Notes: generated by a model not told the origin, from the sequence alone. A stretch of 64,000 nucleotides of DNA from Shimia sp. SK013 (GCF_001292625.1 NZ_LAJH01000021.1:1-64000); one strand, 5' to 3'. Shown: positions 17,198-26,775, counted from the stretch's first letter. A program made the numbers and translations.

Positions 17198-17503
17198 TCA
17201 GGAGGTGCTTCCTTGGACAGTGTAATGGGTCATGCTCATGGAACTTTCGTCCAGAACGGCCACAAGGTCGAGCAGTTCGGGATATTTCTGCGGATCAAAG
17301 GCGTCTGCCACCGCCATTGCACTGGCCATAGTCTCCCACTCGACTTCATCGATCCATTCGCCATCGGCAGTGACAGCAATGCGCCGCGCTACATAGCCGG
17401 ATTGTGCCTCGGCAAAAGGCATGGATTTTTGCCAAGCGGCCAATGCGGCTTCGGGCGTGACACCCTTTTTGACGCGGTAACGAACAATTTCCAATACAGA
17501 CAT
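17198..17503 (-). CDS. Small dimeric alpha/beta-barrel (ABM/EthD-like) protein
   Basis: A 101-residue protein with a ferredoxin-like beta-alpha-beta pattern: VLEIVRYRVKKGVTPEAALAAW, then GYVARRIAVTADGEWIDEVEWETMASAMAVADAF. This fits the antibiotic-biosynthesis-monooxygenase superfamily of dimeric alpha/beta barrels, whose members have varied roles. The start at 17503 has GGAGAGA upstream. Although the first gene in this minus-strand pair, it is separated from the WYL regulator by only one base, so it is the likely regulated partner. No catalytic residue is evident. Confidence 0.72.
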   Translation of the reverse strand: MSVLEIVRYRVKKGVTPEAALAAWQKSMPFAEAQSGYVARRIAVTADGEWIDEVEWETMASAMAVADAFDPQKYPELLDLVAVLDESSMSMTHYTVQGSTS

Positions 17504-17655
17504 GAACTCTCTCCTTTTTGAGGTGCTGATGCCGGCTGTCTGACACAGGCCAACTGACACGGTCTGTCAGTTGCGTGGCCCTGCACGTGTATTATTTGCA
17601 AAATGCCCTATATGGTGTATCTGCATCGCTTGATTTCCCAGATGAGTCCGGACCC

Positions 17656-18855
17656 ATGAGCACCAGCGCGCCAATCACGCAGGACGTGATGACCATTCCC
17701 CGCAAGCTGCCTGAAGGCGGCAAGATCAACCTTGTCGGGTTGACCCGTGACCAGCTGCGCGAGGTTTTGATCGCCAATGGCACGAAGGAAAAGCAGGCCA
17801 AAATGCGGGTCGGGCAGATCTGGCAGTGGATTTATCAATGGGGCGTGCGTGACTTTCACGAAATGACCAACCTGTCCAAAGCGTATCGCGCCGAACTGGA
17901 CGAGATCTTTGAAATCGCAATTCCCGAGGTGATCACCAAACAGGTTTCCGAGGATGGCACACGCAAATATCTGGTGCGCATTGCCGGCGGTCACGAGGTC
18001 GAAGTGGTCTATATCCCCGAAGAAGACCGCGGCACGCTGTGTATTTCGTCGCAAGTTGGCTGCACGCTGACCTGCTCGTTCTGCCACACGGGCACGCAGA
18101 AGTTGGTGCGTAACCTGACATCTGCCGAAATCATCGGTCAGGTGATGATGGCGCGCGATGATTTGAACGAATGGCCGACCCCCGGCACCCGCACCACCGA
18201 GGACAGCCCGCGTTTGTTGTCTAATATCGTGCTGATGGGCATGGGCGAGCCGCTTTATAATTTTGACAACGTGCGCGATGCGATGAAAATCGCGCTGGAT
18301 CCTGAAGGCATCCAGCTGTCACGTCGCCGTATCACCCTATCGACTTCTGGTGTGGTGCCGGAAATCGCTCGCACGGCGCAGGAAATCGGTTGTTTGCTGG
18401 CGATTTCGTTCCACGCCACCACCGACGATGTGCGCGATACACTGGTGCCGATCAACAAGCGATGGAACATCGAGGCGCTGCTGCAATCGCTGGCGGATTA
18501 CCCCAAAGTGTCCAACTCGGAGCGCATCACCTTTGAGTATGTGATGCTGCAAGGCGTGAACGACAGCAAAGAAGACGCGCACCGATTGGTTGATCACATC
18601 AAACGGTTCAACATTCCGGCCAAAATTAACCTGATCCCGTTCAACGAATGGCCCGGCGCGCCGTACAAACGCAGCTCTAATAACCGCATTCACGCCTTTG
18701 CCGACATCATTCATGCGGCGGGCTATTCCAGCCCGATCCGCAAGCCGCGCGGCGAAGACATTATGGCGGCGTGTGGTCAGCTCAAATCCGCAACCGAACG
18801 TGCACGCAAGTCGCGCAAACAGATCGAAGCCGAAGCGGGCGTCAGCAACGGCTGA
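17656..18855 (+). CDS. rlmN: 23S rRNA (adenine-2503-C2)/tRNA (adenine-37-C2) methyltransferase
   Basis: A 399-residue radical SAM enzyme that methylates C2 of A2503 in 23S rRNA and of A37 in some tRNAs. The cluster-binding cysteines are Cys136, Cys140 and Cys143 (CTLTCSFC); Cys129 in GTLC and Cys373 in DIMAACGQL match the extra cysteines needed for the mechanism, the latter being the methyl carrier. The start at 17656 fits the family; the frame extends upstream to a GTG at 17575 but without a good ribosome-binding site. The gene stands alone. Confidence 0.96.
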   Translation: MSTSAPITQDVMTIPRKLPEGGKINLVGLTRDQLREVLIANGTKEKQAKMRVGQIWQWIYQWGVRDFHEMTNLSKAYRAELDEIFEIAIPEVITKQVSEDGTRKYLVRIAGGHEVEVVYIPEEDRGTLCISSQVGCTLTCSFCHTGTQKLVRNLTSAEIIGQVMMARDDLNEWPTPGTRTTEDSPRLLSNIVLMGMGEPLYNFDNVRDAMKIALDPEGIQLSRRRITLSTSGVVPEIARTAQEIGCLLAISFHATTDDVRDTLVPINKRWNIEALLQSLADYPKVSNSERITFEYVMLQGVNDSKEDAHRLVDHIKRFNIPAKINLIPFNEWPGAPYKRSSNNRIHAFADIIHAAGYSSPIRKPRGEDIMAACGQLKSATERARKSRKQIEAEAGVSNG

Positions 18856-18919
18856 AACGGGTGATTTTTTGACCGAACCAGATTAAGCTGGTCGCAAGTT
18901 TCCTTAGAAAGGTGCGATT

Positions 18920-19303
18920 ATGCCCAAATTTGTTTTGTCCGCCGCCGCGCATTTGCTGGCCAATTTTATCGGTCTTTTGATCGCCAACCTTTTGTTGCCC
19001 GGATTTTCCATTGGTCCCGTTGCGATGTTGATCGTGACCGTCGTGTTTACGGTGGTGTCGATGATCCTGTTGCCGCTGATCCGTAAACTGTCCGAGAAAA
19101 AGATGCCGGAATTGTTGGGCGGGCTGTCCTTGATTGTCACCTTTGTGGGGCTGCTTGTCACCGAGCTTTTGGTCAGCGACTTTACAATTGGCGGGATCTC
19201 CAACCTGCTGGCGGCCACATTGATTGTTTGGCTGGGCGCACTAATCGCGGGGGTTTTGGTGCCGAAATACCTGTTTCCATCTCTGAAAGTGCCAAAATCG
19301 TAA
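18920..19303 (+). CDS. Four-helix membrane protein, holin superfamily IV-like
   Basis: A 127-residue integral membrane protein with four hydrophobic helices at about residues 4-30, 33-55, 72-90 and 96-118. The paired pattern (HLLANFIGLLIANLLLPGFSI and LSLIVTFVGLLVTELLVSDFTI) suggests an internal duplication and fits the PF04020-type, or mycobacterial 4-TMS, holin-like family. That name does not prove phage origin, as such proteins are common chromosomal genes. An AAAGGTG site precedes the ATG. No phage genes lie nearby. Confidence 0.7.
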   Translation: MPKFVLSAAAHLLANFIGLLIANLLLPGFSIGPVAMLIVTVVFTVVSMILLPLIRKLSEKKMPELLGGLSLIVTFVGLLVTELLVSDFTIGGISNLLAATLIVWLGALIAGVLVPKYLFPSLKVPKS

Positions 19304-19404
19304 ACAATGACGGTGTTTGCCTAAAACTTTCCCCAATTGAGGACCAATTGCGCCCCGATCAACAGTCAGTTTCCTAATTGTCAACAAACAGAGAGGACTG
19401 ACAC

Positions 19405-19614
19405 ATGGCACATGCAGATATCGGCGGCGCAATGATCGACGCGCCCGTTCTGGACATTCTGACCCGCGAAAAATCCAACTCGCTGAGCAACCGCGAGTGG
19501 CGTTTCCGCCTTAAGGGCTACGGTTATGCGATCAAAGATGTAGCGGGCGCACAGATTGTGACCAAGCTGCCCCAAGGTGTTGAGCTTGGTGTTTTGCCAG
19601 CCAACTTCCACTGA
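19405..19614 (+). CDS. Conserved-looking small protein, unknown function
   Basis: A 69-residue soluble protein with GAMIDAPVLDILTREKSNSLSNREWRFRLKGYGYAIKDV as its core. AGAGAGG lies eight bases ahead of the ATG, and codon usage matches the neighbouring genes, so it is probably expressed. I do not recognise a domain. It stands alone between a membrane protein and the convergent LOG-family gene. Confidence 0.55.
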   Translation: MAHADIGGAMIDAPVLDILTREKSNSLSNREWRFRLKGYGYAIKDVAGAQIVTKLPQGVELGVLPANFH

Positions 19615-19689
19615 GACGGCGCCGCGCAAACACGCCGCACCAACGCAAGCGCTGCGCCCCGGACACATGCCGGGACGCCAAAGCTCATC

Positions 19690-20523
19690 TCAACGCCCGG
19701 GAAGTGACCCGCGACGGGAGTAATCCTGCCAACCGTTGAGAATACTGACCGCCTCTTCGGCGGTTTCTACAAACTGGAACAGGTCGAGGTCATCGGCCGA
19801 AATGGTGCCCGCATCCGCGAGCGCCTCCCAGTTGATAATTTTCTCCCAAAACGCCCGACCAAACAGCAGGAACGGCACGCGGTCCATGCGCCCCGTCTGA
19901 ATTAGCGTCAGGGTTTCAAACATTTCGTCCAGCGTGCCAAAGCCACCGGGGAAGACGGAGATCGCGCTGGCGCGCATCAGGAAATGCATCTTGCGGATCG
20001 CAAAATAGTGAAAGTTGAAACACAGCTCGGGCGTCACGTATTCGTTTGGCGCCTGTTCGTGGGGCAGCACGATATTAAGCCCGATGGACCGCCCGCCAGC
20101 CTCGACGGCGCCGCGATTTCCGGCCTCCATCACGCCTGGCCCGCCGCCCGTTACAATCACGTTTTTGCGCCCGTCCGAGGCCGCCGTCACAATCTGTGCA
20201 AATTTGCGGGCTTCTTCATAGTACTTGGACAGGTCGGCCAGTGTTTTTGTGCGTGCGGTGTCTTTCTTGGCGGGCTCGGGAATACGTGCGCCGCCGAACA
20301 GCACAACGGTGCTTTCGATGCCGTGTTCGTCCAGCGCCAATTCCGGTTTAAGCAATTCAAGCTGCAACCGCACCGGACGCAATTCTGGCCGACACATGAA
20401 ATCTTCGTCCGCAAAAGCCAGCCGATAAGACGGCGCGCGGGTTTGCGGTGTGTCTGGCACCTGCTCCGCGGCCTCCCGATCTGAGCGGGCATAAGGCAGC
20501 GGATGGGAACGGTTTTCAGTCAT
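19690..20523 (-). CDS. LOG-family (TIGR00730-type) protein, putative phosphoribohydrolase
   Basis: A 277-residue Rossmann-fold protein with GGGPGVMEA and PGGFGTLDE, the signature of the Lonely Guy family, whose members release cytokinin bases from their riboside monophosphates or act as nucleotide 5'-monophosphate nucleosidases. The extra N-terminal 70 residues match the longer form of the family. The ATG at 20523 was chosen because the frame upstream reads across the promoter side of dapD and has low-quality sequence. In bacteria that do not make cytokinins, the role is probably purine nucleotide salvage. Confidence 0.86.
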   Translation of the reverse strand: MTENRSHPLPYARSDREAAEQVPDTPQTRAPSYRLAFADEDFMCRPELRPVRLQLELLKPELALDEHGIESTVVLFGGARIPEPAKKDTARTKTLADLSKYYEEARKFAQIVTAASDGRKNVIVTGGGPGVMEAGNRGAVEAGGRSIGLNIVLPHEQAPNEYVTPELCFNFHYFAIRKMHFLMRASAISVFPGGFGTLDEMFETLTLIQTGRMDRVPFLLFGRAFWEKIINWEALADAGTISADDLDLFQFVETAEEAVSILNGWQDYSRRGSLPGR

Positions 20524-20704
20524 AAAAGAAGTCCTCGTTAGCGCGGTTTGTCGACAGCTAGCGCGTTCTTTGACCGCTGACCAGTGACAGCGCTGTGACC
20601 AGAGTGCCGCGTGCAAAACAGCACATGTCGCTTTGCAAGGTGACGCGGGCGGACGAAGCGGGTAAGAAGCCTGCGACTTTCCCCTGACCGGAGACACAAA
20701 GACA

Positions 20705-21532
20705 ATGTCCAACGCCCAACTGGAAACCGCCATCGAAGCCGCATGGGATGCGCGCGATACCATCTCGCCCGCCACCACAGGCGAAACCCGTGAAGCCATC
20801 GAAGACACGCTGAACGCGCTGGACAGCGGCAGCTTGCGCGTGGCTGAAAAGCAGGAAAGCGGCGATTGGCACGTGAACCAGTGGGCCAAAAAAGCGGTGT
20901 TGCTTGGTTTCCGTATCAAAGACATGGAAATCCAAACCGGCGGCCCACAAGGCGGCGGCTGGTGGGACAAGGTCGACAGCAAGTTCCTCGGCTGGGGTGA
21001 AAACCAGTGGAAAGCCGCAGGCTTCCGCGCCGTCCCGAACTGTATTGTGCGCAAATCCGCCTTTATCGCCCCCGGCGTTGTTTTGATGCCGTCTTTTGTG
21101 AACCTCGGCGCTTATGTCGACGAAGGCACCATGGTTGATACATGGGCCACTGTTGGGTCTTGTGCGCAGATCGGCAAAAACGTGCACCTGTCCGGTGGCG
21201 TTGGCATCGGCGGCGTCCTGGAACCCATGCAGGCAGGCCCGACCATCATCGAGGACAACTGCTTTATCGGCGCGCGTTCTGAGGTGGTCGAAGGCTGCAT
21301 CGTGCGTGAAGGGGCTGTGCTTGGCATGGGTGTTTACATCGGCCAGTCGACAAAAATCGTGGACCGCGAAACCGGCGAAGTGATGTACGGCGAAGTGCCG
21401 CCTTACTCGGTGGTTGTGTCGGGCTCCATGCCCTCCAAAAACGGTGTCAGCCTGTATTGCGCTGTGATCGTCAAGCGTGTGGATGCAAAAACCCGCTCCA
21501 AAACTGGCATCAACGAGCTGCTGCGGGACTGA
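20705..21532 (+). CDS. dapD: Tetrahydrodipicolinate N-succinyltransferase
   Basis: A 275-residue left-handed beta-helix acyltransferase that succinylates tetrahydrodipicolinate in the lysine/diaminopimelate pathway. A helical N-terminal domain is followed by hexapeptide repeats: [53 protein letters not shown]. An A+G-rich GGAGACACAAAGACA tract precedes the ATG. The dapE gene lies 5.6 kb downstream on the same strand, with Hint and channel genes on the other strand between them. The stop codon directly abuts that of the convergent channel gene. Confidence 0.97.
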   Translation: MSNAQLETAIEAAWDARDTISPATTGETREAIEDTLNALDSGSLRVAEKQESGDWHVNQWAKKAVLLGFRIKDMEIQTGGPQGGGWWDKVDSKFLGWGENQWKAAGFRAVPNCIVRKSAFIAPGVVLMPSFVNLGAYVDEGTMVDTWATVGSCAQIGKNVHLSGGVGIGGVLEPMQAGPTIIEDNCFIGARSEVVEGCIVREGAVLGMGVYIGQSTKIVDRETGEVMYGEVPPYSVVVSGSMPSKNGVSLYCAVIVKRVDAKTRSKTGINELLRD

Positions 21533-22612
21533 TCAGTTTCGGTAGTTGGCACCAAACCAGCGCTTTAGCAGCGCTTCATAGGTGCCATCTTCACGCAGTT
21601 TCAGCAAAGCCTGATTGATTTCTTCGCGCATCGCGCTGTCAGCCGGCAGCGCGATGCCGTAGTTTTCTGGTTTATAAACACGTTCGATCACCCGCGCCTT
21701 GGATTTGGAATTGGTGCTGACGTGATAGGCCAGAATAGGCCCGTCAAACACCACCGAATCGATTGTGCCGGCGTCAAAGTCCGCCAGCATTTGCTGCGGT
21801 GAAATATACCCGGTGAACCGGATGTCGCGTTGGTTCAGGAAGGTGGCACTGGTGGATCCGACCACCGTTCCAACGTCGCGCCCGTCCAGATCATTGATGC
21901 TGTCCACGCTTTCTTGCAGCGCTTCGACGGTCACAGCAGCGGTGATTGTTGCGACAAAAACCGACACCACGAACAGGCTGGCGACCACGAGTATCACAGC
22001 AAAAAACCGCCCCGGTTTTGTCTGAGGGACGCGTTCTTCAAAGCCACCATTGACCACTAGGTTGAGCGCCCACCAGAACGACGGGAACAGCGCGTCTTTG
22101 GCAGGGCGGTCAAAATATGGCTGGTGATTGCGTTCAAACAGCCACATCAGCATGCCTCCACCAAACAAAAGGCCCAAAGCGATCAAGATAGCAGTGCCAA
22201 TCTCACGTGTCAGAAGGCCACCAACGCGACCCAATGTGCTGCCTTCTTTTGGCATCAGGATCTGAATGCCGCTTTCAAAAATCGGCTGGCTGAAATCCAT
22301 TTCTACCTCACGCGCGGCGGTGATCGAGATATTGGCTATCGCCCCATCCACGGCGTTGGTTTTCACAGCGTCCAACATCGCACTGAAACTTTCAGCCGGG
22401 ACAAAGGTGACCTGCATGCCAAGATCATCTGCGATGGCGCGCATCAAATCGATGCTGAACCCTTCGGGGGCACCGCTGTCAGTTTCAAGCATCGCAAATG
22501 GGGGTCGGTCCACCGTCGCAAAGACCAACCTGTCACCAACTTGTGCAGCGGCGCTGTTTGCCACCGAAAGGATTGTCATGATCGCCAGAGCGACCGCTGC
22601 AAAGAGTTTCAT
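21533..22612 (-). CDS. Glutamate-receptor-like ligand-gated channel protein
   Basis: A 359-residue protein with a signal peptide (residues 1-23), the first half of a family 3 solute-binding domain (27-125), a membrane helix (about 138-158), a pore-loop segment (174-192, LFPSFWWALNLVVNGGFEE), a second membrane helix (200-222) and the second half of the binding domain (240-350). This S1-M1-P-M2-S2 order is that of bacterial ionotropic glutamate receptors such as GluR0. Where the potassium-type members have TVGYGD the loop reads VNGGFEE, so ion selectivity is unlikely to be that of GluR0. Start: ATG at 22612, or one ten codons earlier at 22642. It is isolated and convergent with dapD. A plain transporter-binding protein would not have internal membrane segments. 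Confidence 0.8.
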   Translation of the reverse strand: MKLFAAVALAIMTILSVANSAAAQVGDRLVFATVDRPPFAMLETDSGAPEGFSIDLMRAIADDLGMQVTFVPAESFSAMLDAVKTNAVDGAIANISITAAREVEMDFSQPIFESGIQILMPKEGSTLGRVGGLLTREIGTAILIALGLLFGGGMLMWLFERNHQPYFDRPAKDALFPSFWWALNLVVNGGFEERVPQTKPGRFFAVILVVASLFVVSVFVATITAAVTVEALQESVDSINDLDGRDVGTVVGSTSATFLNQRDIRFTGYISPQQMLADFDAGTIDSVVFDGPILAYHVSTNSKSKARVIERVYKPENYGIALPADSAMREEINQALLKLREDGTYEALLKRWFGANYRN

Positions 22613-22745
22613 GGCAAAGTTGGTCCCGAGTTCAGCATCCATTAGCCCCCGGGCAAGAAATCGGTCAACTGAGATGGTCGGATTACCCTAGGGAAACCAG
22701 TCGAATACACCAAGAAATGTCCAGAAAGTATCAGGAAAACCACGT

Positions 22746-23441
22746 TTAGGCGGCTTGCATCAAAGCTTTGGCTTCTTGGGCGCGCAAGGAAACGCGTGCA
22801 ACCGGTCCGTATCCGTACCCCATGAACTTGTCGGTGTTGGGCATATGCGAAAGGATCTCTTGCTGGGTTGCCGGATCAAAGGAGTCCAGCGTTTCGTGAC
22901 TGGGATGGTAGCTTTCGCAGTCCAATCCGTTTGCGCGCACGATCTCATGCCGGTCAAACAATAGATGCACGTAAGTCACGGGCAATCCATCGTTGCGAAC
23001 GCGGACCGAGGTGTTGTTCACCAGATCACCTGCTTTGATCAACACTTCACTTTCTCCAAACAGCGTTGCCGCCGTGTCCGATTGCACCAGAACCCGGTGG
23101 TTGCGCGAGAACGCGATGGCGTCGTGGTTGCCCAATGCGCCTGCCGAAATTTCAACCGGTGCGTCTTCACCCATTGCCAGTCGGCTGGACCGCCCGATCC
23201 AGCGCAGGGCCTGGTACCCGTTGTCGCGGGTCAGCACGTCGTCTCCGCGTGACAGATCCTCGATCGCAACAAGCCCGGACCGCGTCACAATTAGGGATCC
23301 TGCCACAAAGCAAGGGACGGATGTGGCAGACGTGGTTGTGCCAACCTCGTTTCGGGCCAAAGACGGCACGTGTGTTTTGGTCAACTTCATTCCGCTCACG
23401 ACCGAGCAGGTTCGCGAAATATCGCCGCGTGAGTCCGTCAT
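22746..23441 (-). CDS. Hint-domain protein (short)
   Basis: A 231-residue protein that is nearly all Hint domain: it begins at about Cys44 (CFVAGSLIVTRSGLVAIEDLSRGD) and includes YQALRWIGRSS, FSRNHRVLV, VLIKAGDLVN and YVHLLFDRHEIV. The 43 residues before it carry no recognisable domain. The ATG at 23441 was chosen over an earlier one at 23495. It resembles the Hint parts of the proteins at 15.5 and 25.2 kb, so the three probably arose by duplication. No signal peptide is visible. Confidence 0.82.
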   Translation of the reverse strand: MTDSRGDISRTCSVVSGMKLTKTHVPSLARNEVGTTTSATSVPCFVAGSLIVTRSGLVAIEDLSRGDDVLTRDNGYQALRWIGRSSRLAMGEDAPVEISAGALGNHDAIAFSRNHRVLVQSDTAATLFGESEVLIKAGDLVNNTSVRVRNDGLPVTYVHLLFDRHEIVRANGLDCESYHPSHETLDSFDPATQQEILSHMPNTDKFMGYGYGPVARVSLRAQEAKALMQAA

Positions 23442-23722
23442 AGTGCCCCCGTTTTGGCAAAGAAAACTCGCAGTAAATTTATAGTGCTGCAGCACTGTTG
23501 ATCTTTGGCCCCCCGGCCATTTGGTTTGGCAAAGCCGCCAAAGTGACAGCGCGTGCTGTTTTTGGGCGGCAGGCGGGCTTTGGTCTGTTCTCCAAAGTGC
23601 CCGTCAGGCGTTACCAAGTGATGAGCAACGCGGGTCAGAGTGTCTAAACTTGTCCCTAATTTCCGCCTGCATCGGGGCTGTCAGTTGACGTTGTCCTGCA
23701 TGTCAGGCTAAGGGCTGATCCC

Positions 23723-24100
23723 ATGAGCACATCCAAATCCGCCCCCAAAAAGAAATCGCGCCAGCAGGTTTTCACCCTTCTGGTACAGGTTGGCCGTAAG
23801 GAAGACGACGGTTTGCCCGATCGTGCCACCGGTGGCGCGCTGATGATCTATGCCAGTGGCGTGGACGAGGCCGAAGCCGTGCGCGAAACCGTTGCGATCC
23901 TTAAGCAGGCCGACCTCAATCCTCTGGATGTGACAGGCTACGGCACAGTAGAGGAGCGCGAGGCGCAGGGTCATGAGATCGACACCGACGAGCGCACGCT
24001 GATGCAACGGGCTTTGGATGAGAACTCGGTTGTGGTGGCGCAGCTAACGCCTTTTTACCACGGCGAGGAAAGTGACGGCGACGCCGAACCGCAACACTAA
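23723..24100 (+). CDS. Uncharacterised small soluble protein
   Basis: A 125-residue soluble protein. A basic N-terminus (KSAPKKKSRQQ) is followed by a mixed alpha/beta region, VFTLLVQVGRKEDDGLPDRATGGALMIYASGV then DEAEAVRETVAILKQADLNPLDVTGYGTVEERE, which looks like a small beta-alpha-beta domain, and an acidic tail. I do not recognise a family. It lies between two Hint genes on the other strand and ends one base from the stop of the third Hint gene. Composition and codon use match the surrounding genes. Confidence 0.6.
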   Translation: MSTSKSAPKKKSRQQVFTLLVQVGRKEDDGLPDRATGGALMIYASGVDEAEAVRETVAILKQADLNPLDVTGYGTVEEREAQGHEIDTDERTLMQRALDENSVVVAQLTPFYHGEESDGDAEPQH

Positions 24101-24101
24101 A

Positions 24102-25196
24102 TTATGCGGCACGCTGGGCAGCCAGAGTTAGCGCCTCAAATTCCCGCAGAACCGGATAAGCCGTGCGGGAATGCTCCGGCAGGGTAGAGCGGGTGAATTG
24201 ACCCAGCAAACTGGCCCGCAGCACGTCCTGACGGCGCCGGATACGGCCAAGATCCAGACTTTCCAAATAGGTTCCGGACACCAAAAGCGCATCGTGATCG
24301 GGCAGGATCAGCTGGCAATAGGTCACCAACGGCTCTGTCTTGATCGGTTTGGCGGCCGAGCCATGCAGCAAGTGCCCGGCAGGCACCAGTACAAATTCCG
24401 ACCCAAAGGTGTATTCGACCCGTGAGCCGCCGATCACCAAGCGTTGCGTCGGCCCCACCACTATCGGCTCTTGCAGCCCAAAGAATGGTGCCCTCAGCCG
24501 GATCGGCGTGAATTGTCCTGCCGCAGGCACCGTGCGTTTGATCGCGTTGAGCACAGGCGCGGAGTCGCCTTGTGCCGTGTGAACCAGATCGCCGCGTCGG
24601 AGACTGCCGGCGGGCACATAGCCATTGGACGTCATAACCGGCGTGTCCAAAGTCATCGTCGGGGCAGGCCCGATTGGTTCCACCCGATCGCTCAGCGCAG
24701 CGTAGATCACGTCTGGCGACAACACGCGCGACAGACCGTCATGTACAAATTCGCACATATCCTCGGGGCAAAGCGCAATCGGATTGACCAGTTCTTTGAC
24801 TTCGACGCGGAAGGTGCCGGGGCGTTCCACGGACAGGCGCCCGCGAAACTGTGCCAAATCCCAGCTATAGGTGATGCGGATCACGTCTGCCCGTCCGCCG
24901 GTGTCCAGATTGATCGCGGTATGAAAGGTCTCTGTGCCAGAATTCAACACCAGCACCACACCACCGCCAGGCACCGCCTGCAGCGACAAACGCACGCCGT
25001 TGCGGGTTTGCGGCGCATATCCCATCAACATTTGTGGCTTGTCATAGGGCGAGACGCGAGTTTCCACCACGAGGCTTCCCGTGGGCATCGGTGCGCGCAG
25101 ATCCACCAGATCCTTGCCCTGTTTCTGCCCATACCGCGCCAACCCGTCCAACCGGAACAGGGTGCGTGTTTTGTCGATCAAGGCCAGCCAGCTCAT
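24102..25196 (-). CDS. Hint-like protein lacking the usual first cysteine
   Basis: A 364-residue protein. The first 135 residues look like a beta-sandwich of the LamG/concanavalin type (DLRAPMPTGSLVVETRVSPYD, VVLVLNSGTETFHTAINL). From about residue 180 the pattern LDTPVMTSNGYVPAGSLRRGDLVHT and later VVGPTQRLVIGG, EFVLVPAGHL and LLVSGTYLESL follow Hint proteins, but the Cys that opens the active members is replaced by a TMTLD sequence. If the alignment is right it cannot self-cleave by the usual route. Start at 25196, after GAGGAG. It starts ten bases downstream of the choice-of-anchor L gene and is surely co-transcribed with it. Confidence 0.7.
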   Translation of the reverse strand: MSWLALIDKTRTLFRLDGLARYGQKQGKDLVDLRAPMPTGSLVVETRVSPYDKPQMLMGYAPQTRNGVRLSLQAVPGGGVVLVLNSGTETFHTAINLDTGGRADVIRITYSWDLAQFRGRLSVERPGTFRVEVKELVNPIALCPEDMCEFVHDGLSRVLSPDVIYAALSDRVEPIGPAPTMTLDTPVMTSNGYVPAGSLRRGDLVHTAQGDSAPVLNAIKRTVPAAGQFTPIRLRAPFFGLQEPIVVGPTQRLVIGGSRVEYTFGSEFVLVPAGHLLHGSAAKPIKTEPLVTYCQLILPDHDALLVSGTYLESLDLGRIRRRQDVLRASLLGQFTRSTLPEHSRTAYPVLREFEALTLAAQRAA

Positions 25197-25206
25197 GTCC
25201 TGCTCC

Positions 25207-26775
25207 TCAACTCGCCATCGCCCAATTGGCCATTGCGGCCACTTCAAACGTCTTCAATCCGGGACGCGCCATCTGTCCGTATCCGGTGCCGTCATTGTCG
25301 GTAAGTTCGGGAAACAGCGCACAGAGTTCTGCGACGATCTCCGGATCAAAACTCGCCGAGGTCTGCGGTCCCGGCAGGTAGCTTTCCGTGGCCAACTTTT
25401 CGGAGAACACAATCTGATGGTCGTCAAACAACAGGTGATGATATTCCACAGTGCCGCCATCAAGTTGACGGATGGTTTTGCCATTCACCAGATCGCGCGC
25501 CTTGATCAGCACCTCTTCTTCGCCAAACAACAATTCCGACCACGCGCCGCCGACCATGACGCGATGCAAGGGGGACAAAGTCACGGCGCGGTGGTCGCCA
25601 AAGGTGCCTTCGTCAATCAGGATCGGGGCAAATTTGCCGCGCGCTTCGACGGTGCGGCTGCCATGCCAGCGCACTGGCTGCGGTCCGTTGTCCAACGTTT
25701 CTACAAGGTCATCAACTGCGATATGCTCAACGGGCACCTCGCCGAACGGCGTCTGAATGAAGGTTCCGGCGGCAAAACACGGCGCCTGCGTGATCGTGAT
25801 AAATCCGGTATCTGTTGAACCGGTCGAACTTTCGACCAAATAGGTCAGGTTGACAGTTTCTTCGTCGCCGTCGCCAACAAAGGTAACCGTGCCGTCCGCG
25901 TTCAGCGTGATGATCTGTCCGGACCCGAGCATTATCGGCACGCCAACCGCAACCGGTTGCCCCGCGATGTGCGTGATGGTCAGAGTGCCGCCGGTGGTGT
26001 TGATGTCGTTGCCCAGCAAATCCACCATGGTGGTGCCGTTCAGCGCGACATTCACCGTGTCGGTTTCGGCAACCAGCGCGGTCTGCACCGAATCCGCGCC
26101 GATCAACAACGAGCTGTCATAGCTGCTGTCTGACACGTCGGCGATGATGAACTGAATGGTGTTGATAACGCCCGCGTTGACCGGAATGGTCAACGTCATC
26201 GTCAGGGTAAACCCATCCATTTCGGTGTTGTAGGCGCCACCGGTGTTGTCGATGAACAGGCTTTCGTTTTCGGCACCGTTGATGTTGCCGGGATCCACTT
26301 CGCCATTTCCGATCGCCAGAGGTACAAACTCTCCGTTGATCTGGACGGCCACAAAATCCTGATAGATCGAGTTGACGTATTCCGGGTATTCCTCTGACGC
26401 GAATACGAACTGCATCGTCATCGTGTCGCCCGTGGGAATAAACTGCACCTCCAGAATGGCGCCGTCAAAGGTGTTGGCACCGGCCAACCCGTTCAGCGTG
26501 GAATTGTTGTCAATTCCGTTCATGTTGGAGGACTGGTTGGTGTCTTGGTTTGGGTTGCCGTTTCGGTTGGTGAAATTGCGCACGTTGCCTGTGGACAGGA
26601 TCACTCCGCTGTCGCCGGGAGTCACACCCGGAGAGACCGAGCCGCCATTGGTGTAAACACCGGACGCATTGCCGTCGCCGGTATAGGTTGCGCCGACGAC
26701 TTGAACGCCGTCCCCAAAGATGGTTTCCGCCATCTCCTCCGCGTCTGCACCGCGATCCACTGGTAGTCTTGGCAT
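25207..26775 (-). CDS. Choice-of-anchor L / Hint-domain secreted protein
   Basis: A 522-residue protein. Residues 15-235 match the choice-of-anchor L domain (FASEEYPEYVNSIYQDFVAV, ADVSDSSYDSSLLIGADSV). Residues 236-330 are an Asn/Thr-rich Ig-like module (VDLLGNDINTTGG), and from Cys333 (CFAAGTFIQTPFGEVPVEH) there is a complete Hint domain with RWHGSRTVEA, LSPLHRVMV and LLFDDHQIVF. Low lysine and high Asn/Asp/Gly/Thr content point to a secreted calcium-binding-like surface protein. No N-terminal signal peptide is obvious, so type I export is plausible. The ATG at 26775 is chosen over one 30 codons upstream because the upstream part is Arg-rich and unlike the rest. Confidence 0.82.
   Translation of the reverse strand: MPRLPVDRGADAEEMAETIFGDGVQVVGATYTGDGNASGVYTNGGSVSPGVTPGDSGVILSTGNVRNFTNRNGNPNQDTNQSSNMNGIDNNSTLNGLAGANTFDGAILEVQFIPTGDTMTMQFVFASEEYPEYVNSIYQDFVAVQINGEFVPLAIGNGEVDPGNINGAENESLFIDNTGGAYNTEMDGFTLTMTLTIPVNAGVINTIQFIIADVSDSSYDSSLLIGADSVQTALVAETDTVNVALNGTTMVDLLGNDINTTGGTLTITHIAGQPVAVGVPIMLGSGQIITLNADGTVTFVGDGDEETVNLTYLVESSTGSTDTGFITITQAPCFAAGTFIQTPFGEVPVEHIAVDDLVETLDNGPQPVRWHGSRTVEARGKFAPILIDEGTFGDHRAVTLSPLHRVMVGGAWSELLFGEEEVLIKARDLVNGKTIRQLDGGTVEYHHLLFDDHQIVFSEKLATESYLPGPQTSASFDPEIVAELCALFPELTDNDGTGYGQMARPGLKTFEVAAMANWAMAS

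Noticed and set aside
18920-19303. Possible prophage remnant, from the holin-like name
   Set aside because: The holin-like label is a family name only; no integrase, lysin, capsid or tail gene is near.
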